Assembly: GCF_005845035.1 (NCBI RefSeq)
Contig: NZ_SPFO01000004.1
Coordinates: 1 to 64,000 of the forward strand
Length of the DNA: 64,000 nucleotides
Direction of reading: 5' to 3'
Source of the DNA: Collinsella aerofaciens
GTDB taxonomy: Bacteria; Actinomycetota; Coriobacteriia; Coriobacteriales; Coriobacteriaceae
The notes beneath the pieces are model-generated. The model made no database searches. It saw only the letters and a list, made by a program, of their open reading frames with translations, and was not told the DNA's origin. Made by a program: the position numbers and the translations under genes. Below, one piece after another: positions 24,993 through 33,068 of this stretch (position 1 is the first letter of the stretch; every line of letters starts with the position of its first letter).

Positions 24993-25353
24993 TGACGAGC
25001 GCCGCGAGGTGGCGAAGAAGCTGCGCGGTCTTGAGGCTGGCGACTTTTCCGACGGCAGGTTTTACGACTGCGGCGAGGTTGAGACTGCCCTCGGCCTTGT
25101 CGATTACGGCTCGTGGTACGAGGAAGCCGATGTGCGTCACCTCGCCGACCTCATAGAGCCGGAGCCGGAGAGGACGTGCCGGATGGATAAAAGCGAGTTC
25201 GCCGGTTTTGCCCCGGAGTACGAGGGGCTGTATTCGTGTCCTAAGTGCGGCGAGGAGACGGCTGTTTTGGCATGCGTGAACGAGGGCGGGGACATGGAAT
25301 GGATAAAACCGCGGTTCTGTGGTTCCTGCGGCGCGAAGGTAGTGAGCGAATGA
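24982..25353 (+). CDS. Zinc-ribbon protein, paralog A
   Basis: 123 residues. The N-terminus TTDDERREVAKKLR leads to HLADLIEPEPERTC, followed by a zinc-ribbon with CPKCG and CGSCGAKV knuckles. It has a close relative 0.4 kb downstream (25739-26158) with the same start and LADLIEP-PERTC block. ATG 24982 overlaps the Lar-like gene. Cargo of this kind is common in actinobacterial gut prophages, with unknown role. Confidence 0.7.
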   Translation: MTTDDERREVAKKLRGLEAGDFSDGRFYDCGEVETALGLVDYGSWYEEADVRHLADLIEPEPERTCRMDKSEFAGFAPEYEGLYSCPKCGEETAVLACVNEGGDMEWIKPRFCGSCGAKVVSE

Positions 25354-25739
25354 ACATCGAATTGCCGAAAGACGCAGAAGGGCACGATATTCCGCCTGAC
25401 ACCAAGGTGCTTTACACATGGGACGGTAGCATCCTCAAGGTGATTAAATGGATATCCGACCCGAACAAATATGTTGGCTGGGTAGTCAGAGTGAAGACAA
25501 GTAAGTTCGAGATGAACGCCCGCCCTGAGTTCCTATACCTAACTCCACCCGACACTTGGGAAAAGCTGCTGGAGGACTTGGGCAGGGGTGAAGACGAACA
25601 GAAAAGCGCGCAATGCGCCTACTTTGATCCGGTCGATGGCCGCTGCGCATCATGCGCCGCCAAGGGGTATGTGGACTGCACGCAGATTGTGATGCGCGAT
25701 GTCGCATCCCGCATCCGCAATCTGAGGGGTGAGGACTGA
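25350..25739 (+). CDS. Hypothetical early protein with C-terminal cysteine cluster
   Basis: 129 residues, ATGA-coupled to the gene before it. The first half is beta-rich (VLYTWDGSILKVIKWI). The C-terminus has four Cys within about 20 residues (CAYFDPVDGRCASC, VDCTQ), suggesting a small metal site. It separates the two zinc-ribbon paralogs. Confidence 0.6.
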   Translation: MNIELPKDAEGHDIPPDTKVLYTWDGSILKVIKWISDPNKYVGWVVRVKTSKFEMNARPEFLYLTPPDTWEKLLEDLGRGEDEQKSAQCAYFDPVDGRCASCAAKGYVDCTQIVMRDVASRIRNLRGED

Positions 25740-26158
25740 TGCCGACTGACGACGAGCGCCGCGAGGTTGCGGCGAATATACGGGCTGCAGCCAACAGGGC
25801 CAAGGACGACTTGCAAGACGACACAGATTATTCTCGATCCGCCGTGCTATATGTTGTGTCCTGTGGAGTTCGTCGTAGCCTTCCTAACTACAAAGACCTT
25901 CTGCATCTTGCTGACCTCATAGAGCCTGCACCTGAGAGGACGTGCCTCATGCTCGACAACGGTTTCGAGCTTTGCTGCTCGGAGTGCGACCGCCGACACG
26001 ATTATGACGACGAGCCGCAGTTTTGCATGGGCTGCGGAGCGAAGGTGGTGAACGAGGGTACGCATCTACGGGCGTGGGACGCGCCTTGCCCGGACGGCAT
26101 CCACTCGTGCTCCGAGTGCGAATGGGTGCCCAATTGCCCGAAATGCGCGAGAAGGTGA
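25739..26158 (+). CDS. Zinc-ribbon protein, paralog B
   Basis: 139 residues, homologous to the protein at 24982-25353 (PTDDERREVAANIR, LADLIEPAPERTC, CMGCGAKVVNEG). It carries an extra C-terminal cysteine cluster (CSECEWVPNCPKC). The duplication with an unrelated gene between copies suggests gene-cassette shuffling in the early operon. Confidence 0.7.
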   Translation: MPTDDERREVAANIRAAANRAKDDLQDDTDYSRSAVLYVVSCGVRRSLPNYKDLLHLADLIEPAPERTCLMLDNGFELCCSECDRRHDYDDEPQFCMGCGAKVVNEGTHLRAWDAPCPDGIHSCSECEWVPNCPKCARR

Positions 26159-26165
26159 TGAGTGA

Positions 26166-26663
26166 ATGAGCGAGCGAAGCGAGATTACCCGAGAACTAAG
26201 CCGCATGGTCGAGCGCAGGCTAGCAAACAAGACGCCCTACTGGGTATCCGAGTGCCGTCTCAACATACGCGAAAACGACAGCGCGATAGTGGATTACGTC
26301 TCGTTCACACCGTCATGGGGCCACGGCTCTGAGGTATCGGCGGCGGAACTGGGCAGGTTCGATTTCTATGAGATCAAGAGCTGCATGGCGGACTTCACGA
26401 GCGGCCACGGCCTCAATTTCGAGGGCGATACCAACATACTCGTGTGCGAGCGCGAGCTGGCCGACGAGCTCTGCAGGCGGCGCATGTTCCCCGCAAGCTG
26501 CGACAAGGTGCTTTGCCCGAACAAGTCGCGCAGCGCCCTGATCACGGCATACGAGCCGAATCCGGGTGGACGGCAATCGAGCCGAAGGAGCTATCCCGCC
26601 TCGCATCTACTGCTTTGCATGATGTCGAGGATGGAGTCATATGGAGCGGCGGTGGTTGAGTGA
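26166..26663 (+). CDS. Hypothetical protein with a possible PD-(D/E)xK nuclease core
   Basis: 165 residues. The central part has an Asp on a strand (IVDYVSFTP), then FDFYEIKSCMADF with an E-x-K, and a later strand TNILVCERELADELC, which together resemble an MmcB/restriction-endonuclease fold. This is a motif-level inference. It would act on DNA in the phage cycle or on competing DNA. Confidence 0.5.
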   Translation: MSERSEITRELSRMVERRLANKTPYWVSECRLNIRENDSAIVDYVSFTPSWGHGSEVSAAELGRFDFYEIKSCMADFTSGHGLNFEGDTNILVCERELADELCRRRMFPASCDKVLCPNKSRSALITAYEPNPGGRQSSRRSYPASHLLLCMMSRMESYGAAVVE

Positions 26664-26800
26664 TGCTTTGGCCCTTGTTAGAGTTTGCGAACACGCTAGC
26701 CTCGCTCACAAGCATGGCGCTCGGCAAGATGGATTACGCAATCTTGTTCGCAGTGCTCGCGGCGAACGCCAAGCTCGAGTCGATGCGGAGGGACCGATGA
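26663..26800 (+). CDS. Small membrane-associated protein (45 aa)
   Basis: Starts in a TGATG overlap with the previous stop. Hydrophobic segments alternate with a basic tail (FANTLASLTSMALGK, YAILFAVLAANAKL, MRRDR). The next gene begins inside its last codons. Confidence 0.45.
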   Translation: MLWPLLEFANTLASLTSMALGKMDYAILFAVLAANAKLESMRRDR

Positions 26801-26994
26801 GCGATCACCCGTTTTCACGTCAGGAGTGGCTCGATCTCATAAACGCGCTCCCGATGGAGCGCATGGCCGACTCTCACAAGGCCTGTGCAGACTCGCTCGG
26901 AGGTCTCGCCGAGGCCGCGCAGTACGCCAAAGTGGGCGGTTTCGATGATGAGGTGATCGAGAAGGAATGGCACGGGAAGCTAATGAGGCCGTGA
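26797..26994 (+). CDS. Hypothetical small protein (65 aa)
   Basis: ATGA-coupled to the previous small ORF. Soluble and helical (FSRQEWLDLINALPMERMADS). No family recognised. Its 3' end overlaps the next gene by 28 bp in another frame. Confidence 0.5.
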   Translation: MSDHPFSRQEWLDLINALPMERMADSHKACADSLGGLAEAAQYAKVGGFDDEVIEKEWHGKLMRP

Positions 26995-27200
26995 CCTCGG
27001 CGGTCGAGCTTTTCCGTGACACCGCCTGGCGCACGGTGCCCGATCTGGTGTCGGGCCCCGCGCGCCGGGCGCTCGTGCATGGACGGGCCGATGCGCCGCG
27101 GGTGACGTCGGCGCAGATCGGGGAGACGGAGCGGAGGGCGCGTGCGCTGGAACGCGACCGGGCCCGCGCGCTCAAGAGGTCGAGGAAGGCTAAACGATGA
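26967..27200 (+). CDS. Small arginine-rich protein (77 aa)
   Basis: Basic C-terminal half (ERRARALERDRARALKRSR). The start follows GAGAAGGA. The overlap with the gene before it leaves some doubt, but both ends are coupled to neighbours. It could be nucleic-acid binding. Unrecognised. Confidence 0.4.
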   Translation: MAREANEAVTSAVELFRDTAWRTVPDLVSGPARRALVHGRADAPRVTSAQIGETERRARALERDRARALKRSRKAKR

Positions 27201-27301
27201 GGTTGTTTGAGAGGTTGTGGCGGATAATCATCGAGAACCGCCGAGTGCGCAAGAGTATCGAGGCGCGGCGCGCCCGCAGGCTCAGGAGGTCGATGAGATG
27301 A
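27197..27301 (+). CDS. Very small basic protein (34 aa)
   Basis: ATGA-coupled on both sides. One amphipathic aromatic segment (LFERLWRIIIENRR) is followed by an arginine-rich tail. Supported only by the tight packing of starts and stops. Confidence 0.35.
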   Translation: MRLFERLWRIIIENRRVRKSIEARRARRLRRSMR

Positions 27302-27546
27302 CCGTGATGTGGGACGTGCAGGAGAGGAGCTGTGCGGTCTGCGGGAGGATCTTCATCCCGCAGGCGCCGAAGGCCAAGTACTGCTCGGAGGACTGCCGGC
27401 GCAGGCACGAGCAGGACCGCGCGAAGGAGGCCCGCCGCAAGGGTACCAAGCCGAAGCGCGACAGTGTCGACCGCTATCTGGCGCCCACTGGGCCGGCGCA
27501 CGACGAGATTATGGCCATGCGCCGCGAGGTCGCGATGAGATATTGA
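27298..27546 (+). CDS. Small zinc-finger protein (82 aa)
   Basis: ATGA-coupled start. A CxxC...C...C knuckle (SCAVCGRIFIP, KYCSEDCRRRHEQ) resembles MYM/FCS-type zinc fingers and is followed by a basic helix. Last gene before a terminator, so it closes the early operon. Confidence 0.6.
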   Translation: MTVMWDVQERSCAVCGRIFIPQAPKAKYCSEDCRRRHEQDRAKEARRKGTKPKRDSVDRYLAPTGPAHDEIMAMRREVAMRY

Positions 27547-27571
27547 GTTACCGCAGGTAGATATATAATTA

Positions 27572-27604
27572 AGGCCGCTGGCGTTGGAGCGCCGGCGGCC
27601 TTTG
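27572..27604 (+). terminator. Early operon terminator
   Basis: GGCCGCTGGCG and CGCCGGCGGCC form a GC-rich stem followed by TTT, 26 nt after the zinc-finger gene. A further weak hairpin lies between it and the next gene. Confidence 0.7.
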
Positions 27605-27665
27605 GCAAAGACGCCTCCCGGCATCCTCTACATGGCGTAGAGCATGGTACCACGCGGGAGGTCAC

Positions 27666-28118
27666 ATGGACGCAAGGGAATATCTGGAGACTGTACGGGC
27701 CGCCCAGCGCGGCATCGACCGCCGCCTGGCGGTCATCGAGTCGATGCAGGCGCGAGAGCAGGTGCGCGCCCAGCGCTACGACGCCGTCGGCAAGGGCGCA
27801 CACGGCACGGACTTTATGCGCTCGACGGACGATCGCATAGACTACGAGCGCCGCAGCGGCGCCGAGCTGTCCGAGCTTCGGCGCGAGGTGGAGCGGGGCC
27901 GTGAGCTCTGTGCGGGCGTACGCTCAGCCAACCCCGGCAAGCGCTGGGGCGACGTGCTGGAGCTGCGCTACTGCGAGGACCGCACACTGCAGGAGATCGC
28001 GGGGACGCTGGGCGTGTCGGTGAGGTCCATACAGGCGGACCTGTCTGCGGCTCTTGACTGGGTGGACCTCACCGGCCTCGCCCGTGCGCGACAAGGGCGA
28101 GGAGCTGCCGAGATATAA
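27666..28118 (+). CDS. Late regulator (sigma-70 region 4 / ArpU-RinA-like)
   Basis: 150 residues. A helical N-terminal half precedes a C-terminal helix-turn-helix of the sigma-region-4 type (LELRYCEDRTLQEIAGTLGV, VRSIQADLSAALDW). Proteins of this shape (ArpU, RinA, DUF1492) sit just before phage packaging genes and activate late transcription. The phased repeat array 0.8 kb downstream is an obvious candidate target. Confidence 0.72.
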   Translation: MDAREYLETVRAAQRGIDRRLAVIESMQAREQVRAQRYDAVGKGAHGTDFMRSTDDRIDYERRSGAELSELRREVERGRELCAGVRSANPGKRWGDVLELRYCEDRTLQEIAGTLGVSVRSIQADLSAALDWVDLTGLARARQGRGAAEI

Positions 28119-28136
28119 CTTAATAATAGCTAAGAT

Positions 28137-28307
28137 TTGTTGTTAAAGATATTGAGAAATCAAAACAATGAAGCCGGCTTTATCTCCAAGGGCGGCACCA
28201 ACCACGAGAAGTTCGTCAAGGGCGACAAGCTCGTGCTGGTGAAGCGCCACAGGGAGATCGAGGACCAGATAGCCAAGAGGATTCTGAGACAGGCGGGGCT
28301 TCGCTAG
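28137..28307 (+). CDS. hicA: Second HicA-like toxin, no ATG start
   Basis: The frame encodes a HicA-type core: EAGFISKGGTNHEKFV with the catalytic-type His, then VKRHREIEDQIAKRILRQAGL. Only TTG codons (28137, 28140, 28152) can start it, and none has a clear Shine-Dalgarno. The ATG at 28168 is out of frame. Either it uses a weak TTG, giving at most 56 residues, or the N-terminus is damaged. A HicB gene follows after 51 bp. Confidence 0.6.
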   Translation: MLLKILRNQNNEAGFISKGGTNHEKFVKGDKLVLVKRHREIEDQIAKRILRQAGLR

Positions 28308-28358
28308 CCCCGCCCCTTTGGGGCTACGTCTTGCATCACCCACGCAAAGGAGACTTGA

Positions 28359-28811
28359 ATGGTTTACGTATGGGAATTCGAATTCTTTGATTCTGGCGGC
28401 ATGGTAGATGCCGTGCCGTGCGGTTCGCTCGGCGGTGGCGGCACGTTCGGGTCCGACCTGAACGATGCCATCGCCAGTGCGGCGGACTTTCTCGCCTGCA
28501 TGGTCGACGACCACCTCATGGGCGGGGTCGACCTTCCCGCGCCCGACTTTGGCCATGAGCCGCAGAACGGGGGCAAGATTATCGCCGTCGCAGTCAGCCG
28601 CGAGCTCGGTGACATTCCCGCCATCACCGCAGCCGATGCCGCCCGTATGCTCGGTGTCAGCTCTGCGAGGGTGTCGCAGCTGATAGGCGCGGGGTTGCTC
28701 GAATCGTGGAGGGACGGCACCAAGCGCATGGTGTCCAAGGCCTCCGTCGAGGCCAGACTCGCCGATTCACCCAAGGCCGGGCGCCCGAAAGAGGCTCCCG
28801 TCGCCATATAA
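28359..28811 (+). CDS. hicB: Second HicB antitoxin with C-terminal HTH
   Basis: 150 residues in the same two-domain layout as the HicB at 15620-16078. The N-terminal HicB fold (GGTFGSDLNDAIASAADFLA, VDLPAPDFGH) is followed by a MerR-like HTH (TAADAARMLGVSSARVSQLI) and a tail with the shared GRPK. Homology between the two C-terminal halves is clear by eye. The start follows AAAGGAG. A strong terminator lies after it. Confidence 0.8.
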   Translation: MVYVWEFEFFDSGGMVDAVPCGSLGGGGTFGSDLNDAIASAADFLACMVDDHLMGGVDLPAPDFGHEPQNGGKIIAVAVSRELGDIPAITAADAARMLGVSSARVSQLIGAGLLESWRDGTKRMVSKASVEARLADSPKAGRPKEAPVAI

Positions 28812-28839
28812 TACAGGTGCTGGTTCGCGTCAGCATGTC

Positions 28840-28871
28840 GGCCCCGATCGCCATGTGCGGTCGGGGCCTTT
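28840..28871 (+). terminator. Terminator after the second hicAB
   Basis: GGCCCCGA pairs with TCGGGGCC around a 13-nt loop, followed by TTTCTC. Confidence 0.8.
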
Positions 28872-28885
28872 CTCTTGGTTCGCTA

Positions 28886-28997
28886 TTGCGTGTCATTACG
28901 TGTGATTGCCAACTATTGCATGTGATTGCCGACAATTGCGCATGATTGCGTGCGATTGCGTGCGATTGCGTGCCGTTGCGCGTTGCGATTGGGATAT
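28886..28997 (+). promoter_or_regulatory. 10-bp phased TTGC array ending in a promoter-like box
   Basis: TTGC (once TTAC) recurs at exactly 10-bp steps at 28886, 28896, 28906, 28916, 28926, 28936, 28946, 28956, 28966 and 28976. A slightly shifted TTGC (28983) and GATATAAC (28992-28999) follow. Ten in-phase copies put the same DNA face toward a protein at almost every helical turn. The array sits immediately before the late genes. Confidence 0.85.
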
Positions 28998-29068
28998 AAC
29001 TAGGGTGTCGATTCGCAGCGCCGCCCGCGCGGTGTGCGGGTCGGATGTGCGTGGAAGCACAGATGAGT

Positions 29069-29109
29069 GGCCGGGGTTCCCTTCAGCAGTTCAGGGACCC
29101 CGGCCTTTC
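29069..29109 (+). terminator. Leader terminator before the late operon
   Basis: GGCCGGGGTTCCCT and AGGGACCCCGGCC form a strong stem followed by TTTCT. It lies between the promoter-like box at 28992 and the first late gene at 29140. Late transcription therefore needs read-through, or the 100-nt transcript is a small RNA. Confidence 0.75.
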
Positions 29110-29139
29110 TATGGAACGACAACGTAATGAGGTTGGTCC

Positions 29140-29340
29140 GTGGTCACACGCGAGGCTATCGTCCGTGCCGCCAACAGGTACGACACCGTGATGGCATGGG
29201 CATTCCGCCGCGCCCTGGGCATCGCCCGGCGTGCTGGCAAGCGCAAGGGTTCCGGCGCGGGCAAGGCTGTCGAGCGCCTGCGCTATGCGGGGCTCGAGGA
29301 ATGCATGGCCAACCGAGGGCGCTCCCCGGAGGAGCGCTAG
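29140..29340 (+). CDS. Hypothetical small protein before HNH
   Basis: 66 residues, GTG start after a GAGG site. Helical and basic (FRRALGIARRAGKRKGSGAG). The next gene starts 2 bp after its stop. No known family. Confidence 0.5.
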   Translation: MVTREAIVRAANRYDTVMAWAFRRALGIARRAGKRKGSGAGKAVERLRYAGLEECMANRGRSPEER

Positions 29341-29342
29341 GC

Positions 29343-29657
29343 GTGGCCACCAAGACCCGCTACGCCAACGGCCACGCCCGCCGGCAGGTGCGCGCCTGGC
29401 TCAAGGCGCAGGGGCTGCCGTGCCACATCTGCGGCATGGCCATCGACTACGACCTGCCCGCGGGCGACCCGATGAGCTTCGAGGTGGACGAGATCGTGCC
29501 CGTGTCCAAGGGCGGCTCGCCCATCGACCGCGCGAACGTCGCGCCGGCCCACCGGATCTGCAACGAGCGGCGCGGCAACAAGAGCCTCGCCGCGCTCAAC
29601 GGCTCGATATCGCCGCGTTCCCGCGACGTCGGCTGTGCGACCTCGCTGCCGTGGTGA
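29343..29657 (+). CDS. HNH endonuclease
   Basis: 104-residue HNH nuclease. It has CHIC (zinc knuckle), then EVDEIVPVSKGGSPIDRANVAP with the central catalytic residues, and HRICNERRGNK. In phages of the HK97 type, an HNH protein beside the terminase is needed for cutting at cos ends, so this phage probably packages cohesive-end DNA. GTG 29343 follows GGAGGAG. Confidence 0.85.
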   Translation: MATKTRYANGHARRQVRAWLKAQGLPCHICGMAIDYDLPAGDPMSFEVDEIVPVSKGGSPIDRANVAPAHRICNERRGNKSLAALNGSISPRSRDVGCATSLPW

Positions 29658-29765
29658 CCCGACCCTGGGGGATGGCCCCTCCCCGGGGGCCGAGGGCTCG
29701 CCCCACGGCATTGCGCCTTTTTTGCGCAGGCCCCGAAACCGAGTCCATACCGGGAGGTGCATGGA

Positions 29766-30215
29766 ATGTCCACGAAGTCCACGAAGCCGAGGGGCAAGCC
29801 CTGGACCGCGGACGAGCGGGAGTTCGTCAGAAACGCGTACCCGGCGCTCGGACCTGCGGCTATCGCGAAGAAGCTCAAGCGGTCGCGCTCGGGCGTGTGC
29901 GCCCTCATCAAGAGGATGAAGGAGAGCGGCGAGATCGCGACCGGCGAGTCCACGGGGGAGTCCGTGGGCGCGGGCGTCTCGGCGCCCCCCGCGGACGGCC
30001 CGGACGGCCGCCAGGACACGCTCGGGAGGCTCCGGTGGGTGCGGCAGATCATCGAGCGACAGCTATACGACGCCGAGCCCAGCCAGGCGGCCCGGCTCGC
30101 CAAGGAGTACCGCGAGACGCTCGAGCAGATCGAGCGAATAGAGGGGGCTGGGGAGGACGGTGGCGACGATGTCATCATCAACGCCGTCTCGGTTCTGCGC
30201 GACGTCCTCGGCTAA
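29766..30215 (+). CDS. Terminase small subunit (putative)
   Basis: 149 residues. An N-terminal SANT/helix-turn-helix-like segment (PWTADEREFVRNAYPALGPA, IAKKLKRSRSGVCALI) would bind the packaging site. A helical oligomerisation part follows (LVRQIIERQLYDAEPSQAARL-like region near 95-130). ATG 29766 has GGAGG at 8 nt. It overlaps the large subunit by 56 bp in another frame. Confidence 0.75.
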   Translation: MSTKSTKPRGKPWTADEREFVRNAYPALGPAAIAKKLKRSRSGVCALIKRMKESGEIATGESTGESVGAGVSAPPADGPDGRQDTLGRLRWVRQIIERQLYDAEPSQAARLAKEYRETLEQIERIEGAGEDGGDDVIINAVSVLRDVLG

Positions 30216-31653
30216 GCCGAGGCTCCGCCTCGTCCAGCCCTACGAGAGGTCCATCGGCTCCCTCGCGGTCGAGCTCGCCCCGACGATGGGATACAAGCTC
30301 GTGCCGTGGCAGGAGCAGCTCGCCCACGACATCGGCGCCGTGGACGCGAGCGGCAAGTGGGTCCACCCGCGCGTCGGCATCTCCATCCCGCGACAGCAAG
30401 GCAAGTCCGTCGACATCATCGTGTGGGTCGCGGTCATGGCCGCGCTCGCCGGCTACAAGGTGCTCTGGACCGAGCACAACTACTCGACGACCATGGAGAT
30501 GGTCGGCCGCTTCCGCAAGATCTTCGGGCGCCGTGTCGGCGACACGTCCGAGGGAATCCCGCGCTGGCGCAAGCTCCTGGTCGAGGTCTGCTCGCAGACC
30601 GGCCAGGAGTGGATGCGGTTCAGCTCCGGCGGCGTCATCCAGTTCTCGACGAGGACCAAGTCCTCGCGCCTGGGCTTCTCCTTTGACATCGTCATATACG
30701 ACGAGGCCCAGGAGCTCACGGGCATCCACACCCAGGTTATCAACCCGACGACGACGTCCGGCGCGAAGCAAAACCTGATGATCGTGTACGCCGGAACGCC
30801 GACCCGCGCCGGCAACCCCGCCGAGGTGTTCAAGAACCTCCGGCAGCAGGCGTGGGAGGGCGGCGAGAAGGCGTCCGACCTGCTTTGGCTGGAGTACGGC
30901 GTCGAGGAGGTCGGCGACATCTGGGACGAGAGCCGCTGGCCGGAGGTCATGCCCTCGCTCGGATACCATGCCGACATCCGCGCCATCCGCACGGGAATGA
31001 AGGACATGGACGAGCTTGGCGCCGCCCAGGAGTACCTGGGCTACTGGCTGCCCTCGGAGGAGCAGGTGGAGCCGCCGGTCATCGGCGCCGCCGCATGGGG
31101 CGAGTGCCTCGTGGGGAGCGGCCCAGAGCTTACCGCCGGCTGCAGGATCTGCGCCGGCGTGAGGTTCAGCGCCGACGGCTCGACCGTCGCCGTGGCGTGC
31201 GCCGTGCGGCCGTCCGGGTCTGTGACTGTGCACGTGGAGCTTCCCTTCTGCAAGGACCCGGAGCCCAGCACGGATTGGCTGGCCTACTGGATCGCCGCGA
31301 GGGCGGGCAGGTACGCCTGCGTCGCAATCGACGGCAAGGCGGGCGCCGGCGCCCTGTGCGACAAGCTCGAGGGCATGGGCATGCCCAAGGACTACATCCT
31401 GCGTCCGAGCACCGACCAGGCCGTGACTGCCGCAAGCCTCATCTCGTCCGGCGCGAAGGCGGGCTCGGTCACGCATATTGCGTGCCCGGCGCTCGACCTG
31501 TCGGCCGAGACGTCCCCCAAGCGCAAGATCGGCTCCGGCGGCGGCTGGGGCTTCGGCGGCGACAACGCCGCGCCCATCGAGGCCGCGGGGCTGGCGTTGC
31601 TCGCGCTCAATACATCGAAGAGAAAACCCGGAATGAAGGCGAGGGTCACTTGA
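30160..31653 (+). CDS. Terminase large subunit
   Basis: 497-residue packaging motor and nuclease. The ATPase domain shows Walker A RQQGKS (residues 79-84) and Walker B IVIYDEAQ (Asp181-Glu182), then YAGTP as coupling motif. The C-terminal RNase H-like nuclease has acidic residues on strands such as CAGVRFSADGSTVAVA and CVAIDGKAG. Possible starts are GTG 30160 or ATG 30169, and a GGGGAGG site favours the GTG. Confidence 0.93.
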   Translation: MATMSSSTPSRFCATSSAKPRLRLVQPYERSIGSLAVELAPTMGYKLVPWQEQLAHDIGAVDASGKWVHPRVGISIPRQQGKSVDIIVWVAVMAALAGYKVLWTEHNYSTTMEMVGRFRKIFGRRVGDTSEGIPRWRKLLVEVCSQTGQEWMRFSSGGVIQFSTRTKSSRLGFSFDIVIYDEAQELTGIHTQVINPTTTSGAKQNLMIVYAGTPTRAGNPAEVFKNLRQQAWEGGEKASDLLWLEYGVEEVGDIWDESRWPEVMPSLGYHADIRAIRTGMKDMDELGAAQEYLGYWLPSEEQVEPPVIGAAAWGECLVGSGPELTAGCRICAGVRFSADGSTVAVACAVRPSGSVTVHVELPFCKDPEPSTDWLAYWIAARAGRYACVAIDGKAGAGALCDKLEGMGMPKDYILRPSTDQAVTAASLISSGAKAGSVTHIACPALDLSAETSPKRKIGSGGGWGFGGDNAAPIEAAGLALLALNTSKRKPGMKARVT

Positions 31654-33068
31654 TCTCGATACCTTACGCCGTGGCGTCCGCCGACGGCCTGCTCGAGGAG
31701 GACCGCGAGACGGTGCGCTGCCTACTCAACAGCTGGCAGACGCACTACAGAGGCAACCTCCTGCGCTCGGACTACTACGAGGCGCGCAACATGCTCAAGG
31801 ACCTCGGCATCGCCGTGCCCGACTCGCTGCGCGACCTGGAGGTCGCGTGCGGCTGGGGATACAAGTGCGTGGAGGTCATGCGCGACCACATCGCCTTCGA
31901 CGGGTTCACGTGCCCCGACGATGAGGACTTCGACGGCCTGCTCACCTCCGTGGCCAAGCGCAACAAGATGGCCACGCGCGTCGGCAAGGCCGTCAACTCC
32001 GCACTCAAGTACTGCTTCTCCATGCTCGTGGTGACGGCGGACGAGGACGGGCACGCCCGCATCTCGGCGTACCCGCCGACCCTGTGCACGGGCATCTGGG
32101 ACGACGTCCACGAGTGCCTGTCCTCCGGCATGTTCGTCGTCTCCTTCGCCAAGGACCGCGGGCGGCCCACGGACCGCCCGGACTGGGTCAACGTGATGCT
32201 GCCGGACCGCATGGTGCGCATCCGCGAGGTTCGCCGCAACGAGTGGGCGGCGGAGTACGTGGAGCACGGCCTGGGCGCCGTGCCCATGTTCGTCATGCCT
32301 CACAACCCCGACGACGACCGACCGTTCGGCGTGTCCAGGATCAACTCCGAGGTGCGCTGGAACATCGACTGCGCCATGCGCGCCAACGTCAACGAGGAGA
32401 TCGCCGCCGCGTTCGCCGCGTCCACGCAGAAGTACCTGCTGGGCACCGACGGAGACGCGTTCGCCGACAAGACCAAATGGAGCGCCTTCATCGGCTCCAT
32501 CTTCGAGGTTACTAAGACCGAGGACGGCACGATTCCGCAGTTCGGCCAGCTCACGCAGCCGAGCATGCAGCCCATGACCGAGCACTTCGGCAACCTGTGC
32601 AAGCGCATGAGCGCCGCGACCGGCATCCACGTGGGGCAGTTCGGCATCATGAGCGATAACCCAAGCTCCGCAGAGGCCATCTACGCCGAGAACGAGCCGC
32701 TCATCCTCAAGTGCAAGAGCTTCATCCGCGAGGCCAAGGCGGCGCTGGCGAATGCCGCGACCGCAGCGCTCGCCACCGAGCTCGGGTGCTCGTACGACGA
32801 AGCCGAGGACGCCTGCGGCGTGTCCGTCCATTTCCTGAACCCCGCCATGCCGACGCTGGCCCAGCAGACCGACAGCTCCATCAAGCTCGCGTCGGCGGTC
32901 GAGGGCTTCGCCGGCACGCCGACCTTCTGGCGCCTCAACGGCCTCGATGACGACGAGGTGCGCAACGTCTCGTCCGAGATCAGGCGCAACGTGACGCGCT
33001 CGGCGGCGCTCGACCTGATGGCGGGCGTCACCCAGGCGGCGGAGCCCGCGCCGCCCGCCGATGATTAG
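31650..33068 (+). CDS. Portal protein
   Basis: 472-residue SPP1 gp6-type portal that forms the dodecameric DNA gate in the head vertex. Recognisable stretches include WGYKCVEVMRDHIAFDGF near residue 65, the central FGVSRINSEVRWNID, and DNPSSAEAIYAENEPL in the stem/crown region. It starts at TTG 31650, overlapping the terminase stop as TTGA. The frame upstream belongs to the shadow of the terminase gene. Confidence 0.9.
   Translation: MISIPYAVASADGLLEEDRETVRCLLNSWQTHYRGNLLRSDYYEARNMLKDLGIAVPDSLRDLEVACGWGYKCVEVMRDHIAFDGFTCPDDEDFDGLLTSVAKRNKMATRVGKAVNSALKYCFSMLVVTADEDGHARISAYPPTLCTGIWDDVHECLSSGMFVVSFAKDRGRPTDRPDWVNVMLPDRMVRIREVRRNEWAAEYVEHGLGAVPMFVMPHNPDDDRPFGVSRINSEVRWNIDCAMRANVNEEIAAAFAASTQKYLLGTDGDAFADKTKWSAFIGSIFEVTKTEDGTIPQFGQLTQPSMQPMTEHFGNLCKRMSAATGIHVGQFGIMSDNPSSAEAIYAENEPLILKCKSFIREAKAALANAATAALATELGCSYDEAEDACGVSVHFLNPAMPTLAQQTDSSIKLASAVEGFAGTPTFWRLNGLDDDEVRNVSSEIRRNVTRSAALDLMAGVTQAAEPAPPADD

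Noticed and set aside
28886..28990. Possible CRISPR array
   Set aside because: The repeat unit is about 10 bp with no unique 30-bp spacers and no cas genes. It is a phased binding array, not a CRISPR.
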